Below are positions 1 through 11,759 of a DNA stretch of 64,000 nt, piece after piece. Position numbers and translations under genes: made by a program. Source of the stretch: Caenorhabditis elegans (Eukaryota > Nematoda > Chromadorea > Rhabditida > Rhabditidae); contig NC_003284.9 of assembly GCF_000002985.6 (NCBI RefSeq), positions 1-64,000 of the forward strand, in the 5' to 3' direction. How positions within the stretch are numbered: the stretch's first letter is position 1; each line of letters opens with the position of its first letter. The notes under the pieces were generated by a model, which had not been told where the DNA came from, made no database searches, and was given only the letters and a program-made list of their open reading frames with translations.

Positions 1-262
1 CTAAGCCTAAGCCTAAGCCTAAGCCTAAGCCTAAGCCTAAGCCTAAGCCTAAGCCTAAGCCTAAGCCTAAGCCTAAGCCTAAGCCTAAGCCTAAGCCTAA
101 GCCTAAGCCTAAGCCTAAGCCTAAGCCTAAGCCTAAGCCTAAGCCTAAGCCTAAGCCTAAGCCTAAGCCTAAGCCTAAGCCTAAGCCTAAGCCTAAGCCT
201 AAGCCTAAGCCTAAGCCTAAGCCTAAGCCTAAGCCTAAGCCTAAGCCTAAGCCTAAGCCTAA
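1..262. repeat. Telomere, (GCCTAA)n, chromosome left end
   Basis: About 44 uninterrupted copies of the nematode telomere hexamer TTAGGC (as GCCTAA on the plus strand) start at base 1. The C-rich strand reads 5'->3' inward, as expected for a left chromosome end. The last four telomeric bases, CTAA (259-262), are also present at the matching place in the internal copy of the adjoining DNA (TTAG at 20381-20384), so the telomere was probably added at a four-base match. Confidence 0.98.
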
Positions 263-3200
263 TCTGTGCTCCAAAGCCTTCGAACTGACGGACTTGTGTC
301 CCGAAGTCGAACTCTTGAAGTTGTCACCGAGTTGGCTAATAAGAAAGACGCTACGTTGTCTTTTTAGTAAGTTTTCGTCGAAATTCTGGAAAAAAAATCT
401 GAAAAAAATGAGAAAAATTGAAGTTTCTTGTGAAAACGTGCAGCAGCCGACAACTAACGGGACTGGGAAAATTGAAATTTTTAACACAGTTAAAATGCGA
501 TGTGCGCATAGTGGGTGAAAGGCCATAATGCGCGCACCGCGTGTGGCGACCACCTATTATGCACCTATCGCGAACGGTTCGCGATGGGTCCATAATGTAT
601 CCATGATGCTTCCACTCACGAAACAAACAATTCGAAATATATATTGTTTTTCCGCCTATTTTTTTAACATTTTATTGCAATTTTTATTGAATTTTTGATT
701 TTCACTGGTTTTTTTTCTTGAAATTTTGTTTCGTATGTGGTATTTTGTAATAATCATAATATTTTTTTCTAAATTGTGTGTCTTTTAGAGAAAACACTGC
801 TCTAACCAGTTGAGGCATTTAAAAACATCATTTAAACAACATGGCAAGCATTATTTCGTTCCTAATAAATGGAAGCATAGTCAGGATTACTGTAGTTTCA
901 CATGTATTTAGCCATTAAAATTGTAATCTGAGTTTTCATCGGTATTTGCGCATACTCAGAAAATTTTGTTAAATATCTTGTCTGTTCCTGTATTTTCAAG
1001 AGCGAAATATCGTCAAAATCAGATTATTTCGTTGAATCTGGAAATGCCCACTGTTCTTCATGCCTACTCGTGTCTATTTCTCATCAGCGTTATAACTCAC
1101 CTTTTAAATAATATTGTAGAAACAAATTTTTTGCAGCTTCTCTTCGAGCAGCAGACTTCACAAAAACTTCATCAACAAGAAAAAACGTGAAAATCTTCAA
1201 CATCGGAATGTCTAGGTGAAGGATGTCGGAACGGGCAAGGTTTGGAGCACGGCTCAGCTTTTTTAGATTTTAGATTTTAATTTAGAAACACACCACCGAA
1301 GAGGAGGAGATAAAGATGGCTCGGCTCCAGAATGCATTGAAAGTTGTTGGATGGTCGAATGGATTGAAAGCAATTGTAAAGAAGGAGTTACCCGGAAGCC
1401 CTGCCAAAAAGCAAAAACCGGCATCGGTTGCGCCGAAAATTTTGGACTCCTCGATCGGAAGAGTGAGTTTGCTGATTTTCAAAAAATAGGATGAAAGGCT
1501 GAATAATTTGAGCTCTCAATTGCTAAAAATATACGGATGGACAAAACTACGATCATCATTGGTCACAAAGTTGCAGCTCCGAAAAGAGAATTCGTCTGGA
1601 ATTCTGGAAGTTCACAAGAATGGTGAGTACTTACCTTTCAAGTGAAAATTGAGGAAAAATTGAGAAAGAAATGTGTTGAAAGATGCAAAAAAATGACAAA
1701 AATTCAGCTTATCCTGCTAAAATTACGCGTGAAAAAGCATATTTTGTGCTTGAAAATCGCAAAAAAAATGCATTAGAAAAACCGATTTTATTTAGTCCTC
1801 CTAACAAATCGATTTTTGTAGACCTGGAGTCATCCTAGCAAACGAGGCAACACTGGAAGAGGACGAAAAACGTTAAGATTCCGTATGAAGATGTCAGAAA
1901 ACCGAGTTAGGAGGAACTTGGAATTAAATTTTTGAGTTTTCTTTTTTCTATAATTTTTTAAGCTCACTTTTTATTCTTTTTGTTGTTCTCCCACTTAGGC
2001 CATGTTAATAAATGTGTTTTTGTTAAGAAAACTGTCTTAAATGCTCAGGATCAGGTTTTATTATTAAAAAAACAAACCCACAAAGCGCACATAATTTATG
2101 TTCGCGATGCTCGCAAAATGCATCTCAAGTTCGCGATGGACGCACAATGCGCGCGCAATGGGCATCATTTCCGGTTCCTTTTTAACACACGCGCGATCCA
2201 CTCCGAAAGCACTATGCGCACATCGCATTTTAACTGTGAATGAAAATTTGAAAAAAAAAACTAAATTTGAGAATTTTTGAGTTAAAAAATTCCAAATTGC
2301 AGAGAAATAAAAAATAAAATTTTTAGAGAATATATCGAAAGAAATTCAAATTTTTAAGAAAAAATCCCAAAAATAAATCATTTTTCTAGAAAAAAAAAGC
2401 AAAAAGTTCCCATTTTGCGATAAAAATCGAAAAAATCCCGATTTTTTTACAATTTTCTAAAAAAAAACTGAAAAAAATCCACATTTTTCAGAAAAAAACG
2501 CTAAAATTTTAATTTTTTCTAGAAAAAAACAAAATTTTCAATAAAAAATCCAAAAATAAAACCAAAATTAAAAAATTATAATAATTACGGGTAAAATCGT
2601 ATGAAATCCCGTTTTTTTTTTAATCGTAATTATTTTCAATTTTTTGGTTTTCTCCTCAAAAAAAATTGTTTTTTTTCCCATTTTTCTTTAAAAATTGAAA
2701 GTTTTCCAATTTTTCTCGAAATATTGACTCAAAATTAGCTTTTTCTTCGAATTTTTAATAAAAATTTTCACTTTCGCGACCCGTTAGTTGTCGGCTGCAC
2801 GGTTTTCTGAAAATTGAGAAATAAAATTAGAAAAGTTGCAAAATTGAAAAAAAAAACCGCAAAAAACTGAAATTTTCTAGGCAAAAAAAAATAAAAGAAA
2901 TCCACAAATTTTTCGATAAAAATTGAAAAAATCCAAATTTTCCTGAAAAAAATCCCAAAAATCCAATTTTTCTACAAAAAAAACCCAAAAATCCACTCCT
3001 TTTCGATAAAAATTTGAAAAAATTTCGATTTTTCAAGAGAAAATTCCGATTTTCTAGAAAAAAAACCCCAAAAAACTATAATTTTCCTTTAAAAAAAACC
3101 CCAAAAATCCAAATTTTTGTACAAAAAATACCAAAAAATCCACATTTTTCAATAAAAATTAGAAAAAAAAAACAATTTTTGCTGAAAAAAAACTCAAAAA

Positions 3201-3429
3201 TCCAATTTTTCTACAAAAAATACAAAAAAAATCACGATTTTCCTGAAAAAAACCCAAGAAACTATAATTTTCCTGAAAAAAAAATCCAAAAAAAAACCGG
3301 GAAAAAAACAAAAGAAATCCAAATTTTTCGATAAAAAAATTGAAAAAATTCCGATTTTTCAGGAATAAATTCGGGAAAAAATTCAATTTTTCTAGTAAAA
3401 AACCCAAAAAAAACCCAATTTTTTTGCAG

Positions 3430-4100
3430 TTTCCGTCACTTCTTCTACCACCGTTTCCACAGTAATCTCATCGAAGGCTCAGGTCGCCTACTCGACAAAA
3501 TTAATGATACTACTGCTGCCCAACAACAACTACAAACTACAAACGAACTCGACGGCGATGGCCCAGAAATTGCAATCGCCGCGGCCAAAGCATTCCATCC
3601 GACTGAAAAATTCGATTTGGAAATGAATGTGGACGACGATGAAATTCTGAAAGTATTTGATATACAAGAACAAGAGCAAATTGTGATGAAAAAAATCCGA
3701 CATTTGGAGAATTCTGACTTACATTTCGAGCGAATTCATGTGAATTTGGCGAAAAAAGAGCGATTTTTTGACGACGTTCAGAGCTCGGAAAATGACTCAA
3801 GCGACGAAAAACTCGCCGAAATTTGCGATTTTTTGAGCCAAAATTGCCGGGAAATCTCGAATGCTGCGAAGCCTCCTCGAGCAACACTTGACGAATGGAT
3901 TCAGACTGGAAAATTCGAAATACAACGTCGTCGAGAGATCCGGGCGGTTTGCCACGTCATCAAGGCCATCGGTCAGATGGGAATTACACTTGGCGAGCTG
4001 TGTGGAAAATTGAAAATTGCCATAGAGCAAATTGCCGGAATTTTGGCCGATTTGAGCGGAGACAAGAAATGGTGTCCGAGACCTTGGATTGCGCCGGAAG
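3430..4100 (+). CDS. tftc-1: Large open exon of the tftc-1-like gene (duplicated at 17213-16543)
   Basis: This 671-base exon lies between TTTTTGCAG and the donor GTTTTC. It stays open in one frame and encodes an N-terminal HFFYHRFHSNLIEGSGRLLD segment, a Gln/Thr-rich patch, an acidic central part (NVDDDEILKVFD; SSENDSSDEK) and a helical C-terminal part (RREIRAVCHVIKAIGQMG, LGELCGKLKI) resembling a winged-helix fold. It joins in frame to 6349. The mirror copy is identical in translation but has no downstream exon. No strong outside match is recalled; its assignment rests on its place in the gene. Confidence 0.7.
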
Positions 4101-4189
4101 GTTTTCTTTTTTTTTTAAGGGATTTTTGGGGCGAAAAATTTGGATTTGGCTCACCACGCGCGAGCTTTGATTTAAAGGTGTTTTCGCGG

Positions 4190-6290
4190 TGAGACCCGGA
4201 AATTTTATTTTTCCTAAATCTCTCTGAACCCGGTCATGATTATACTTAAATGAAAGCTCACGGCGAGCTGAATTCGAATACTAAGTGTATGGTTGTTTAG
4301 CTACAGTAACCTGACACTGAATTTCGCGGCGAGACCCGAAAATCCCCAAAAACTCTCAAAAACCGTCTTAGAATCGATCAAAATATGTCAAGATTATACT
4401 TAAAGGAGGACTAACGGTTCGGACGATTTTGAACGTATAGACCAAAAATAAGCTCAAATGAACGAAATTCGTAATGAAACTGCTCAAAAATTTTTCAAAA
4501 ATTTTTTATGGCGGTTCAAAATTTTGAAAAAAATTACACTGATTTTGGCTAAAATCACGATTTTTTCTCATTTTTCCGTGTCACATTTGTCCGAAGTTGG
4601 TTTTTTTAGAATTATCGTCCTTTATTACATATTTTGGTAATAAATCTCATTTAATTTCGTCGATTAAAGTGCATTTAAAGCCGATAAATAACCAGTTTCG
4701 ATGATTTTTGGTTACCTATCGGCTTTAAATGTACCTTAATCGATGAAATTAAATGAGATAATCTACCAATATATGTAATAAAGGACGATACTTCCAAAAA
4801 AGCCAACTTCGGTCAGATGTGACACGGAAAAATGGGAAAAATTCGTGATTTTAGCCAAAATCAGTGTAATTTTTTTCAAAATTTTGAACCGCCATAAAAG
4901 ATTTTTGAAAAATTTTTGAGCAGTTTCATTACGAAATTCATTTAAGTATAATCATGAGCGGGTTCAGAGAGATTTAGGAAAAATAAAATTTCCGGGTCTC
5001 ACCGCGAAAACTACAGTAACCCTGGAGTTTTCGTGGTGGGACCCGGAAATTTCAATATTTTTCAAACTTCTCAGAACCTGGTCAAGATTATACTTAAATC
5101 AAACCCTTCCTTCTTGGCAGATTTTGATTGTTTTTGATGGTTTTTCGCAATTTTTGGGTCTCACCGCGAAATTCAGCGTCAGGTTACTGTAGCTAAACAA
5201 CCATACACTTAGTATTCGAATTCAGCTCGTCGAGAGCTTTCATTTAAGTATAATCATGCCTTAGTTTGCTTGATTTTGACGAATTTTAGAAATTTTAGGG
5301 TCTCGCCACGAAAAAGTACAGTAACCACACACTGGAAACTGAATATTTTGAATTTTCAGTGGCATCTTTGAGTTTGCCTCGTCGAGAGCTTTTATTTTAG
5401 TATAAACATGACTAGGTTCTGACGATTCTGAAGAATTTTGGAAGTTTTAGGGTCTCGCCGCGAAATTCAGCGTCAGGTTACTGTAGCTAAACAACCATAC
5501 ACTTAGTCTTCGAATTCAGCTCGCCGTGAGCTGAGCTTTCATTTAAGTATAATCATGACCGGGTTCAGAGAGATTTAGAAAAATTAAAATTTCCGGGTCT
5601 CACCGCGAAAACTACAGTAACCCTTTCGAAAAAAACTTAATTTTTGCAGGTCTTTCTTGTATAAATTGTATTTTTCTTCTTTCCTTAAAGTTTGAGCAAG
5701 AAATTGGAACAAATAAAGTCCTGCCGCGAATGCTTCAAGGTTACTGTAGTTTTTGGTGGTGAGACCCGGAAATTTCTTTATTTTTCAAAAATTTCAGAAC
5801 CCGGTCATGATTATACTTAAATGAAAGCCCTTGATGAGCTGACTTTGAAAATGTTCATTAAAATTTTTAAAATGCTAAGCCCCGCCCACTTCTTGGTGGG
5901 TCCCGTCACGAATTTTTGGAAATTATAGTAAAACGCCAATTTCATACTGATTTTGATGAATTTTAACAATAAATTAGCAGTATTTTAAGATTCTGAAATT
6001 AATTTTTTACTGAAATTGGCGAAAAATTGCAGATTTTTACGGGCATCTACAGTAACCTAGGTGGTTTTCGTGGCGGGACCCGGAAATTTCTGAATTTACG
6101 CAAACCTGGTCATGATTATACTTAAATGAAAGCTCCTAGCGAGCTGAAATCGAATATCTATTTCAAATTCGTGTCCCGTCACGAAAACCTACAGTAACCT
6201 GGGCGGTTTTCGTGGCGGGACCCATAAATTCAAATTCTACGGAACCTAGTCATGTTTATACTTAAATCAAAGCTCCTGGCGAGCTGAATT
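4190..6290. repeat. Cluster of a dispersed repeat with core AAGTATAATCATGA
   Basis: At least ten copies, in both orientations, of a unit of roughly 100 bp: AATTCAGCTCG, GAGAGCTTTCATTTAAGTA, TAATCATGAC, GGGTCTCGCCGCGAAA and CTACAGTAACC. More copies lie at 13815-14250, 15120-15720 and 20590-21500. All sit in introns of the tftc-1-like gene. A pair of inverted copies forms the junction between C and A'. Confidence 0.85.
4401..4960. repeat. Fold-back (palindromic) element in the tftc-1-like intron
   Basis: The two halves are inverted around about 4690: ATGAACGAAATTCGTAATGA on the left returns inverted near 4940, and GCCGATAAATAACC is inverted at the centre. The full mirror copy is at about 15683-16242. 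It is a non-coding MITE-like element, and the short reading frame at 4458-4640 is internal to it. Confidence 0.8.
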
Positions 6291-7581
6291 TGAATTTTTC
6301 GGTTTTTTTTTACCACGAAAAATCCATTCAAATAATTTTCTCTTACAGGTTGCATCTCCCTGCCGGTAGTTCGTTGGATGGCTGAAAGTGTTCTGGTTTT
6401 AATTGTTTCAAAGCTTGGAATTCAACTGAAAGACGTCATCACAACATACGAATTCGCTGTTCAACCGATTGCTATTCGAGAAATTGTACGGAAGGAAAAA
6501 AGTGCCAAAAAATCCAAAAATTTGCTCTGAAAACTTGCAAAATCGGAAAAAAAAATGAATTTTTGTGCTAAAATTCACCCTCAAACTTTGAATTTTTACA
6601 TAGCAAGCTCCTGAACCTGTAATAATGTTTTTTTTTTAATTTGGAGTTAAAAAAGCTTTTAAAAAATCGAATTTCTGCTGAAAAATGTTCAAAAACTTAT
6701 TTTTTCCGTTCAAAGACCAGTAAAATACATATTTAACAGTGAAAAACTTGAAAATAAAACTCAAAAATTTTGAAAATGTCTAAAAATCTTAATTTCACAA
6801 TTGAAAAAATTCAAAAATCTCGAATTTTCACCCAAAAAAAATCGTTTTAAAATGTCCAAAAATCGCAATTTTGGCATTTTTTCAAATTTTTTTGGAAGTT
6901 TTCCAAAAAATCTCTGTTTTTCCCGCCGCTCAAAACCCTCAATTTTTCAGATTTCCCTGCTGGAAATGCTCGATTGCATTGAATTTATCACTGAAGAATT
7001 CAAATCTCCAAAAATGACGTCTCCATTCTCATCGCCATCTACCCGACAATCAATCACTTATATTCAAGCGAAAATCGACGGAATTGACAAATTTTCGCGA
7101 ATTTTCCATTCGATTCCACTTTTGAGCACAATGTCATCGAAACCACTCTCTTAAAACTGCAAATTTCTGGATTTTCGACCTTAAAATTTTTAAAAATTCC
7201 CAAAAAATCAAATTTCTGTCAAAATTTCAAGATTTTCCACCCAAAAAAGCTCTGAAAATGCAATTTTTTCAGGCAAAAGTTGCCGAAAAAACCAGATTTA
7301 CTCTTAAAAGGACACACAATATAAAAATTTCGAATTTTTTCAAAAAAAAAAATTAAATTCATATTTTTGGAAATTTTTATTTGAAAAATTCGAATTTTTT
7401 GGAAAAAAATCGGAAAATTTCAAATATTCAATTTTTTTGGGAAAAAATTCCGAAAATTCCAATTTTTAATTAAAAAAAACCGATTTTTCAACATTTTAAC
7501 TGCATTTTAGGACACTTTTCACAATAAAAATGATAAAATTTTCAAAAAAAAAAAGGATTTTGTAGTGTATTCCGAAATAAA

Positions 7582-9323
7582 TCACATAAAATTGAGTTCA
7601 GAAATGAGCTCATCAAGATCATCCAACTTTCTTGGGTTATGAGTCTCAACGTATCCACGTGCATGACGGAAGAATTGGCTCAAATGCTCGCGAAGCTGCT
7701 CGGCAGACGTGTAAACGTCCAAAACTTGCTCAATATCCGGCAGAGAGTGATTCTCGTGTTGAGCGTTACGTGTCGAACCGGGAATTTGTTGCAGGGTCTT
7801 GTAGAGTCGAGGATTGGCACGTTCGATCGAGTTGAACAGCTCCAGCACTTCCTGAAAAATTGGAAAAATTGATTTTCTGGAAAAATTCACAAATTTTTAG
7901 GTGAAAAATTGAAAATTTGGGCATAGCTTCCGCATCTCCAGTGACAAATGTGCTCTATTGCACAAATTGTTGGTTGGAATACGGTATTTATTGCATATTT
8001 CAGCCGAGAATACCACTATTCAAACCATCAATTCGGATAGAGAAACACACAAGTCACAGACAGTATTGGGAAATTCAGTTGCCAAGTTGCCGTATAATTT
8101 TGACCTACTTTGCGCAATGTCTAAAAAGTTGGGTTTCGTCACGAAAACCTGTGGGTTACTGTAGGTTTTTGTGGCGAGACCTAGTTTTTTTCAAAGTTGC
8201 GCAAACTACGGAAAAATTGATTTTCTGGACAAATTGAATGAAAATTCACAAGTTTTTGCTCAAAAAAACGAACATTTGGGAAAACATATTTTCGAGAAAT
8301 TGTCTAAATTTTATTTCTAATTTTAGACGAATCTTCCAAAATCCAAACATTTTCAATTTTTTCCGGAAATAAAGTCGAAAAATCTATTTTTTGTCAATTT
8401 CTTCCGTAACAAATCAGTTTTTTTTCCAATTTTTCTCTGAAAAAAAGGTGAGAAAACAAAGGGTGAGAAAAAAAAATTGTTTAATTTTTCCGGAAAAAAA
8501 CTGAAAAATCCAAAATTTTTGAATTTTCTTCATAAAAAGTCGGGAAAACCCAGAAATTTTCCAATTTTTTCCGGAAAAAAAAAATGGAAAGAACTAAAAA
8601 TTGACTTTTTTCGGAAAAAAAAAGTCTAAAATCCTATATTTTCCGTTTTTTCCTTTGTTTTTCCAAAATCCAAAAAATTTCCAATTTTTCGTAAAACAGT
8701 TAGAAAACCCAAAAATTGACATTTTTTTCCGGAAAAGAAAATTGGAAAGAACCAAAAATTGTTCAATTTTTTTTCGGAAAAAAGTCGAAAATTCTATATT
8801 TTCTGTTTTTTCCTTTGTTTTTCTGAAATCCATAATTTTTCCAATTTTTTTGGGAAAAAATCCAGTAAAAGCCAGTTTTTCGCAAATTTCCATCCAATTT
8901 TCACCCTTAACGGCACAACAACGGACTTGTGCCTCTTCGGCGGTGGCGGGGCAGGCGTCTGCCTCAAAACTCCTTCAAATTCAAGCACATCTCGCATTGC
9001 AGCGTTGGCCTTTCGTTTAGCAGATCTTCCTCGAGTCTCTTCTTCAACAATATCCTCCTCATCCTCGTCAGATTCACTTCCATGATCTTCTTCATCCCCT
9101 CCACCTTCCTTTTGTCGAAGCTCCTTAGCTTCCGACAGTTGCCTTCTACGATCTTCCTTAGTACACTTTGCACACCACCATCCCTCCTTGAAGCCTTCCT
9201 CTTCGAAAAGAGCTCGACTGATCGTTGGACGATGACAAGCTAGAAGCATGTGAAGACACGATGGATTTGAAGCTTCCTGTACACGACGGCAGAAACGTGG
9301 CATTTTTAGATGGGAGAAGCACT
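7582..9323 (-). pseudogene. Unknown gene, 3' two exons (Cys-rich then acidic protein)
   Basis: Exons on the minus strand at 9323-8905 and 7850-7582 (stop TGA) join in phase. The first encodes a Cys/His-rich segment (CFSHLKMPRFC, then ASNPSCLHMLLACHRP, then GWWCAKCTKEDRRR), a long acidic run (GGGDEEDHGSESDEDEED) and a basic patch (RGRSAKRK, PPPPKRHK). The second is a helical C-terminus (LDVYTSAEQLREHLSQFF ending ELNFM). The CxxC plus acidic/basic layout suggests a nuclear zinc-binding protein; the C-terminal helix only vaguely recalls a bromodomain. I do not recognise it. No 5' exons are seen upstream, where SNF exons begin, so it is probably truncated. Confidence 0.5.
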
Positions 9324-9738
9324 CTGGAAAATGCAAAAAGAGTTAAATTTTGACTGAAAATCTAGTTATTTTCCGAATTTTCTGCTAATTTTCGCCTAAT
9401 TTGACATATTTTCATCAAAAAAAAGTCTGGAGATTGAGAAAATTTTAAATTTGGACAGTTTTCAGCCTATTCACATTTTCAGCCAATTTATGACTGAAAA
9501 TGTGAATAAATACAGTTTTTATTCCAGAAATCTGCGTAGGAGCACATAAGTCACTCTGAAAGAGAATGTTCATGTAATTTTGCGATATAAAATTTCCTTT
9601 TTATTTTTTTTTTTCAAATCTAGAAGATTTAATAGTGAGGATTCCTGAGGAAAGTGCAAATTTTCAAAAAAATATTTTTTTGGCGAAAATTGTTTTTTCT
9701 CTTCGAATTCAAATTTTTCACAATTTGCAGAATTTTCC

Positions 9739-9751
9739 ACCCCCCCCCCCC
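9739..9751. repeat. C12 homopolymer (G-tract on the minus strand)
   Basis: A run of about twelve C lies just upstream of the SNF-like exon. Long G-tracts are deletion-prone in C. elegans lacking the FANCJ-like helicase DOG-1 (established knowledge). Confidence 0.8.
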
Positions 9752-9828
9752 TCTCCATTTTTTCAGCTTCCGGGTAATTTCCACCCAAAAAATTCAAATT
9801 CCCCACTTAAAACCCGCCAAATTCTCAC

Positions 9829-11734
9829 CTTAAACAACGGAACCACCTTCCAAACACTAATCGCAGCCGACGAGGAGAACTGTCCAAGTACCATTTCCAT
9901 AAAGAACATTGGTAGTGAGGCGAGGCAGAACATACATAAATATGGTACAAGGAATGCTGCACCGCCATGTTGGAATACTAGAAATGGGAATTTCCAGAAA
10001 CTTCCTGCAAAACGAAGAAAATTGTAAAAATTTTCCAACAAAAAAAATTTTTTTTTCAAGATTTTCCAGAAATTTTCGCGATTTTTCACTGGGAAATTCA
10101 AATTTTTCGTTAAAATCTTACTAAAAAATTCCTAATTGAAAAAATCAGTCACCGAAGTGAATATTTGCGGGGAATTTGAATTTTGGCATGAAAATGCTGG
10201 AAAAATAAATTGAAAGTTGGAAATTTTAATTTTTTGTTGATAAATTTTTTTTCCGAATTTTCCAGGAATTTTCACATTGAAATTCGAATTCTCCGGTTCA
10301 TTTTGCCGCTATTGGACTTTTTTCCCAGAAGCCAGCTTGAAATTTGAATTTCGAGGAGTACGGTAGCCCCAAAAGTACGCAAACACCTGCTAGGCACCGA
10401 ACCTTACGACAATTAGTCCAAATTGACTGAAAATCGGGTTACGGGGGGTGAAAAGTGATGGAGAAGTCGAATTTCGTAATGAAAAACTGTGAAAACCACT
10501 GGAAAAAGTTGAAAATCATGAGTTTTCGGGAAAATTGAAAATTTGGGCATAGCTTCCGCATCTCCGAGTGACAAATGTGCTCTATTGTCAAATTTTTGGC
10601 AGAAATACGGTATTTATTCACATTTTCAGTCCAATTTAAGGCGGAAAATGTGAATAAATACAGTTTTTATGTCATGAATACGAGTAGAAGCACATAAATC
10701 ACGAAAATATCGATTTTTAGAAGATTTTAGGGATTTAAACCGAAATTTTTGTGATTTTCCAGTTAAAAATGTTTTTGTTTTCATTATTTGAACCAAAAAC
10801 TCCAAAAAAAATCGATAAAAATGGCTAGGAACCATCATTTTCAGATTGGTGGCCTAGAACCCCCAAAAGTTAGGCCACCAATCTATTTTGTTCGAAAAAA
10901 CCAATTTCTATGGTAAAAATGAGTGGAAAACTCAATTTACAACTGAAAATTTGAAAAAATTACTAGAAATGGGAGATTTTCGCTTTTAAAATCATTTAGA
11001 CCCAATAAATGACAAAAAAAATGAAAATGTTGAATTTAAACTTTTTTTCCAAAATTTTGGTGTTGAAGTTCGTTTTTAGAAGAAAAAACTATAAAAAATC
11101 AATAGAAAAGTTATTTTTTCGGAAAAAATAAAACAAGTGCGCTCTATTGAGAAAGTACTGAAAATTCGATTTTTTCACTGATTTTGTCTGGTTTCAACGT
11201 GAAAAATAGGTTGAAAAATTGAAATTTCGAGTATTTTTTGCAGAAAAATCGATATTTTATCCATTTTTCCACTGAAAATCCCAAAAATATCCAATGTTTC
11301 ACCAAAAAAAACCCCAAAACAAGAGATGTTAGAACTTTAGAACACACACTCTCTTATCAATTTATAATCTTATCAATTTCTCGCACGTACTCATTTCGTA
11401 TGGTCAGATTATTATCTGTTGATATCGTGGACTTTGGCCCCTGTTTTCGCCGAAAAATCGTAAAAATTCCGGATTTCTGGCCTAAAAATTAGAGAAAGTT
11501 GGTTTTTTCCATGAAAAAGCAGTTAAAAATTGCTATTTTCATCAATTTAATGCGACAAAACTTCAAAAAGCCCCCAAAAATTAACGTTTTTACAAAAAAC
11601 AACGACACTCCGCTAGTACACCAACGCGTGTTGTTTAGCGGTTTGGCGGGAATTCAAATTTCTCGCTTTCTTACCAACTCCCGCTGTGAAACCAATTACT
11701 GCTAGCAGATAATCCGACTTGTTACTCCAATTTC
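9829..11734 (-). pseudogene. SLC6/SNF sodium:neurotransmitter symporter, two N-terminal exons only
   Basis: The exon 11734-11675 encodes NWSNKSDYLLAVIGFTAGVG and the exon 10004-9829 continues in phase with SFWKFPFLVFQHGGAAFLVP and then FFMEMVLGQFSSSAAISVWK. Together these are TM1 and TM2 of the SLC6 family, with the hallmark W(K/R)FPF motif and the GQF-ISVWK segment. SLC6 proteins have about 12 membrane helices; nothing after TM2 is present downstream, where a different gene's exons follow, and no start codon exon is clear upstream. It is therefore a gene fragment. Family assignment is firm; the paralog is not determined. Confidence 0.85.
10130..11600. other. Intron or intergenic DNA without a convincing gene
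   Basis: AT-rich sequence between the two SNF-like exons. It contains a dispersed repeat (GGGCATAGCTTCCGCATCTC at about 10547, CTCTATTG, ACGGTATTTATT) also found at 7918-8000 and 52238-52490, and a small inverted repeat around 9465-9500 and 10618-10665 (CACATTTTCAG / AAAATGTGAATAAATACAG). Confidence 0.6.
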
Positions 11735-11759
11735 CTGAAAAAAAATTTTTTTCACAAAA

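Larger units (their letters stand above)
259..5253 (+). repeat. Arm A of the 5 kb terminal inverted duplication
   Basis: Position x here matches the reverse complement of position 20643 minus x. I checked this in several places, and all paired open frames have the same length and translation, so identity is very high. The outer end is the telomere junction. Toward the inside, homology continues with a few mismatches to about 5410 because both partners carry the same dispersed repeat. The arm carries the 3' part of the tftc-1-like gene in sense orientation, except its last two exons, which lie just beyond in unique segment B. Confidence 0.95.
263..7154 (+). pseudogene. tftc-1: TFIIIC subunit 1-like gene, 3' fragment capped by the telomere
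   Basis: The fragment starts mid-exon at the telomere. Exons by eye: 263-366, 1286-1462, about 1512-1622, a possible one near 1822, 3430-4100, 6349-6485 and 6951-7154 (stop TAA). The 3430-4100 exon is fully open (FRHFFYHRFHSNLIEG to WCPRPWIAPEG) and is acidic in the middle. Joining 4100 to 6349 keeps frame (APEG-CISLPVVRWMAESV). The terminal exon (ISLLEMLDCIEFITEEFKSP to SSKPLS) is unique to this copy, so the gene's true 3' end exists only here. It has no promoter or 5' exons. The intron between 4100 and 6349 is packed with a dispersed repeat. Confidence 0.72.

Noticed and set aside
2827..3407. Open frames rich in Phe/Lys/Asn on both strands (also mirrored at 17236-17816)
   Set aside because: Low-complexity A/T intron sequence read through; no codon signal, and both strands are open equally.
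3537..4030. Minus-strand frames opposite the large tftc-1-like exon
   Set aside because: Shadows of the sense exon, which has matching splice sites and in-phase joins.
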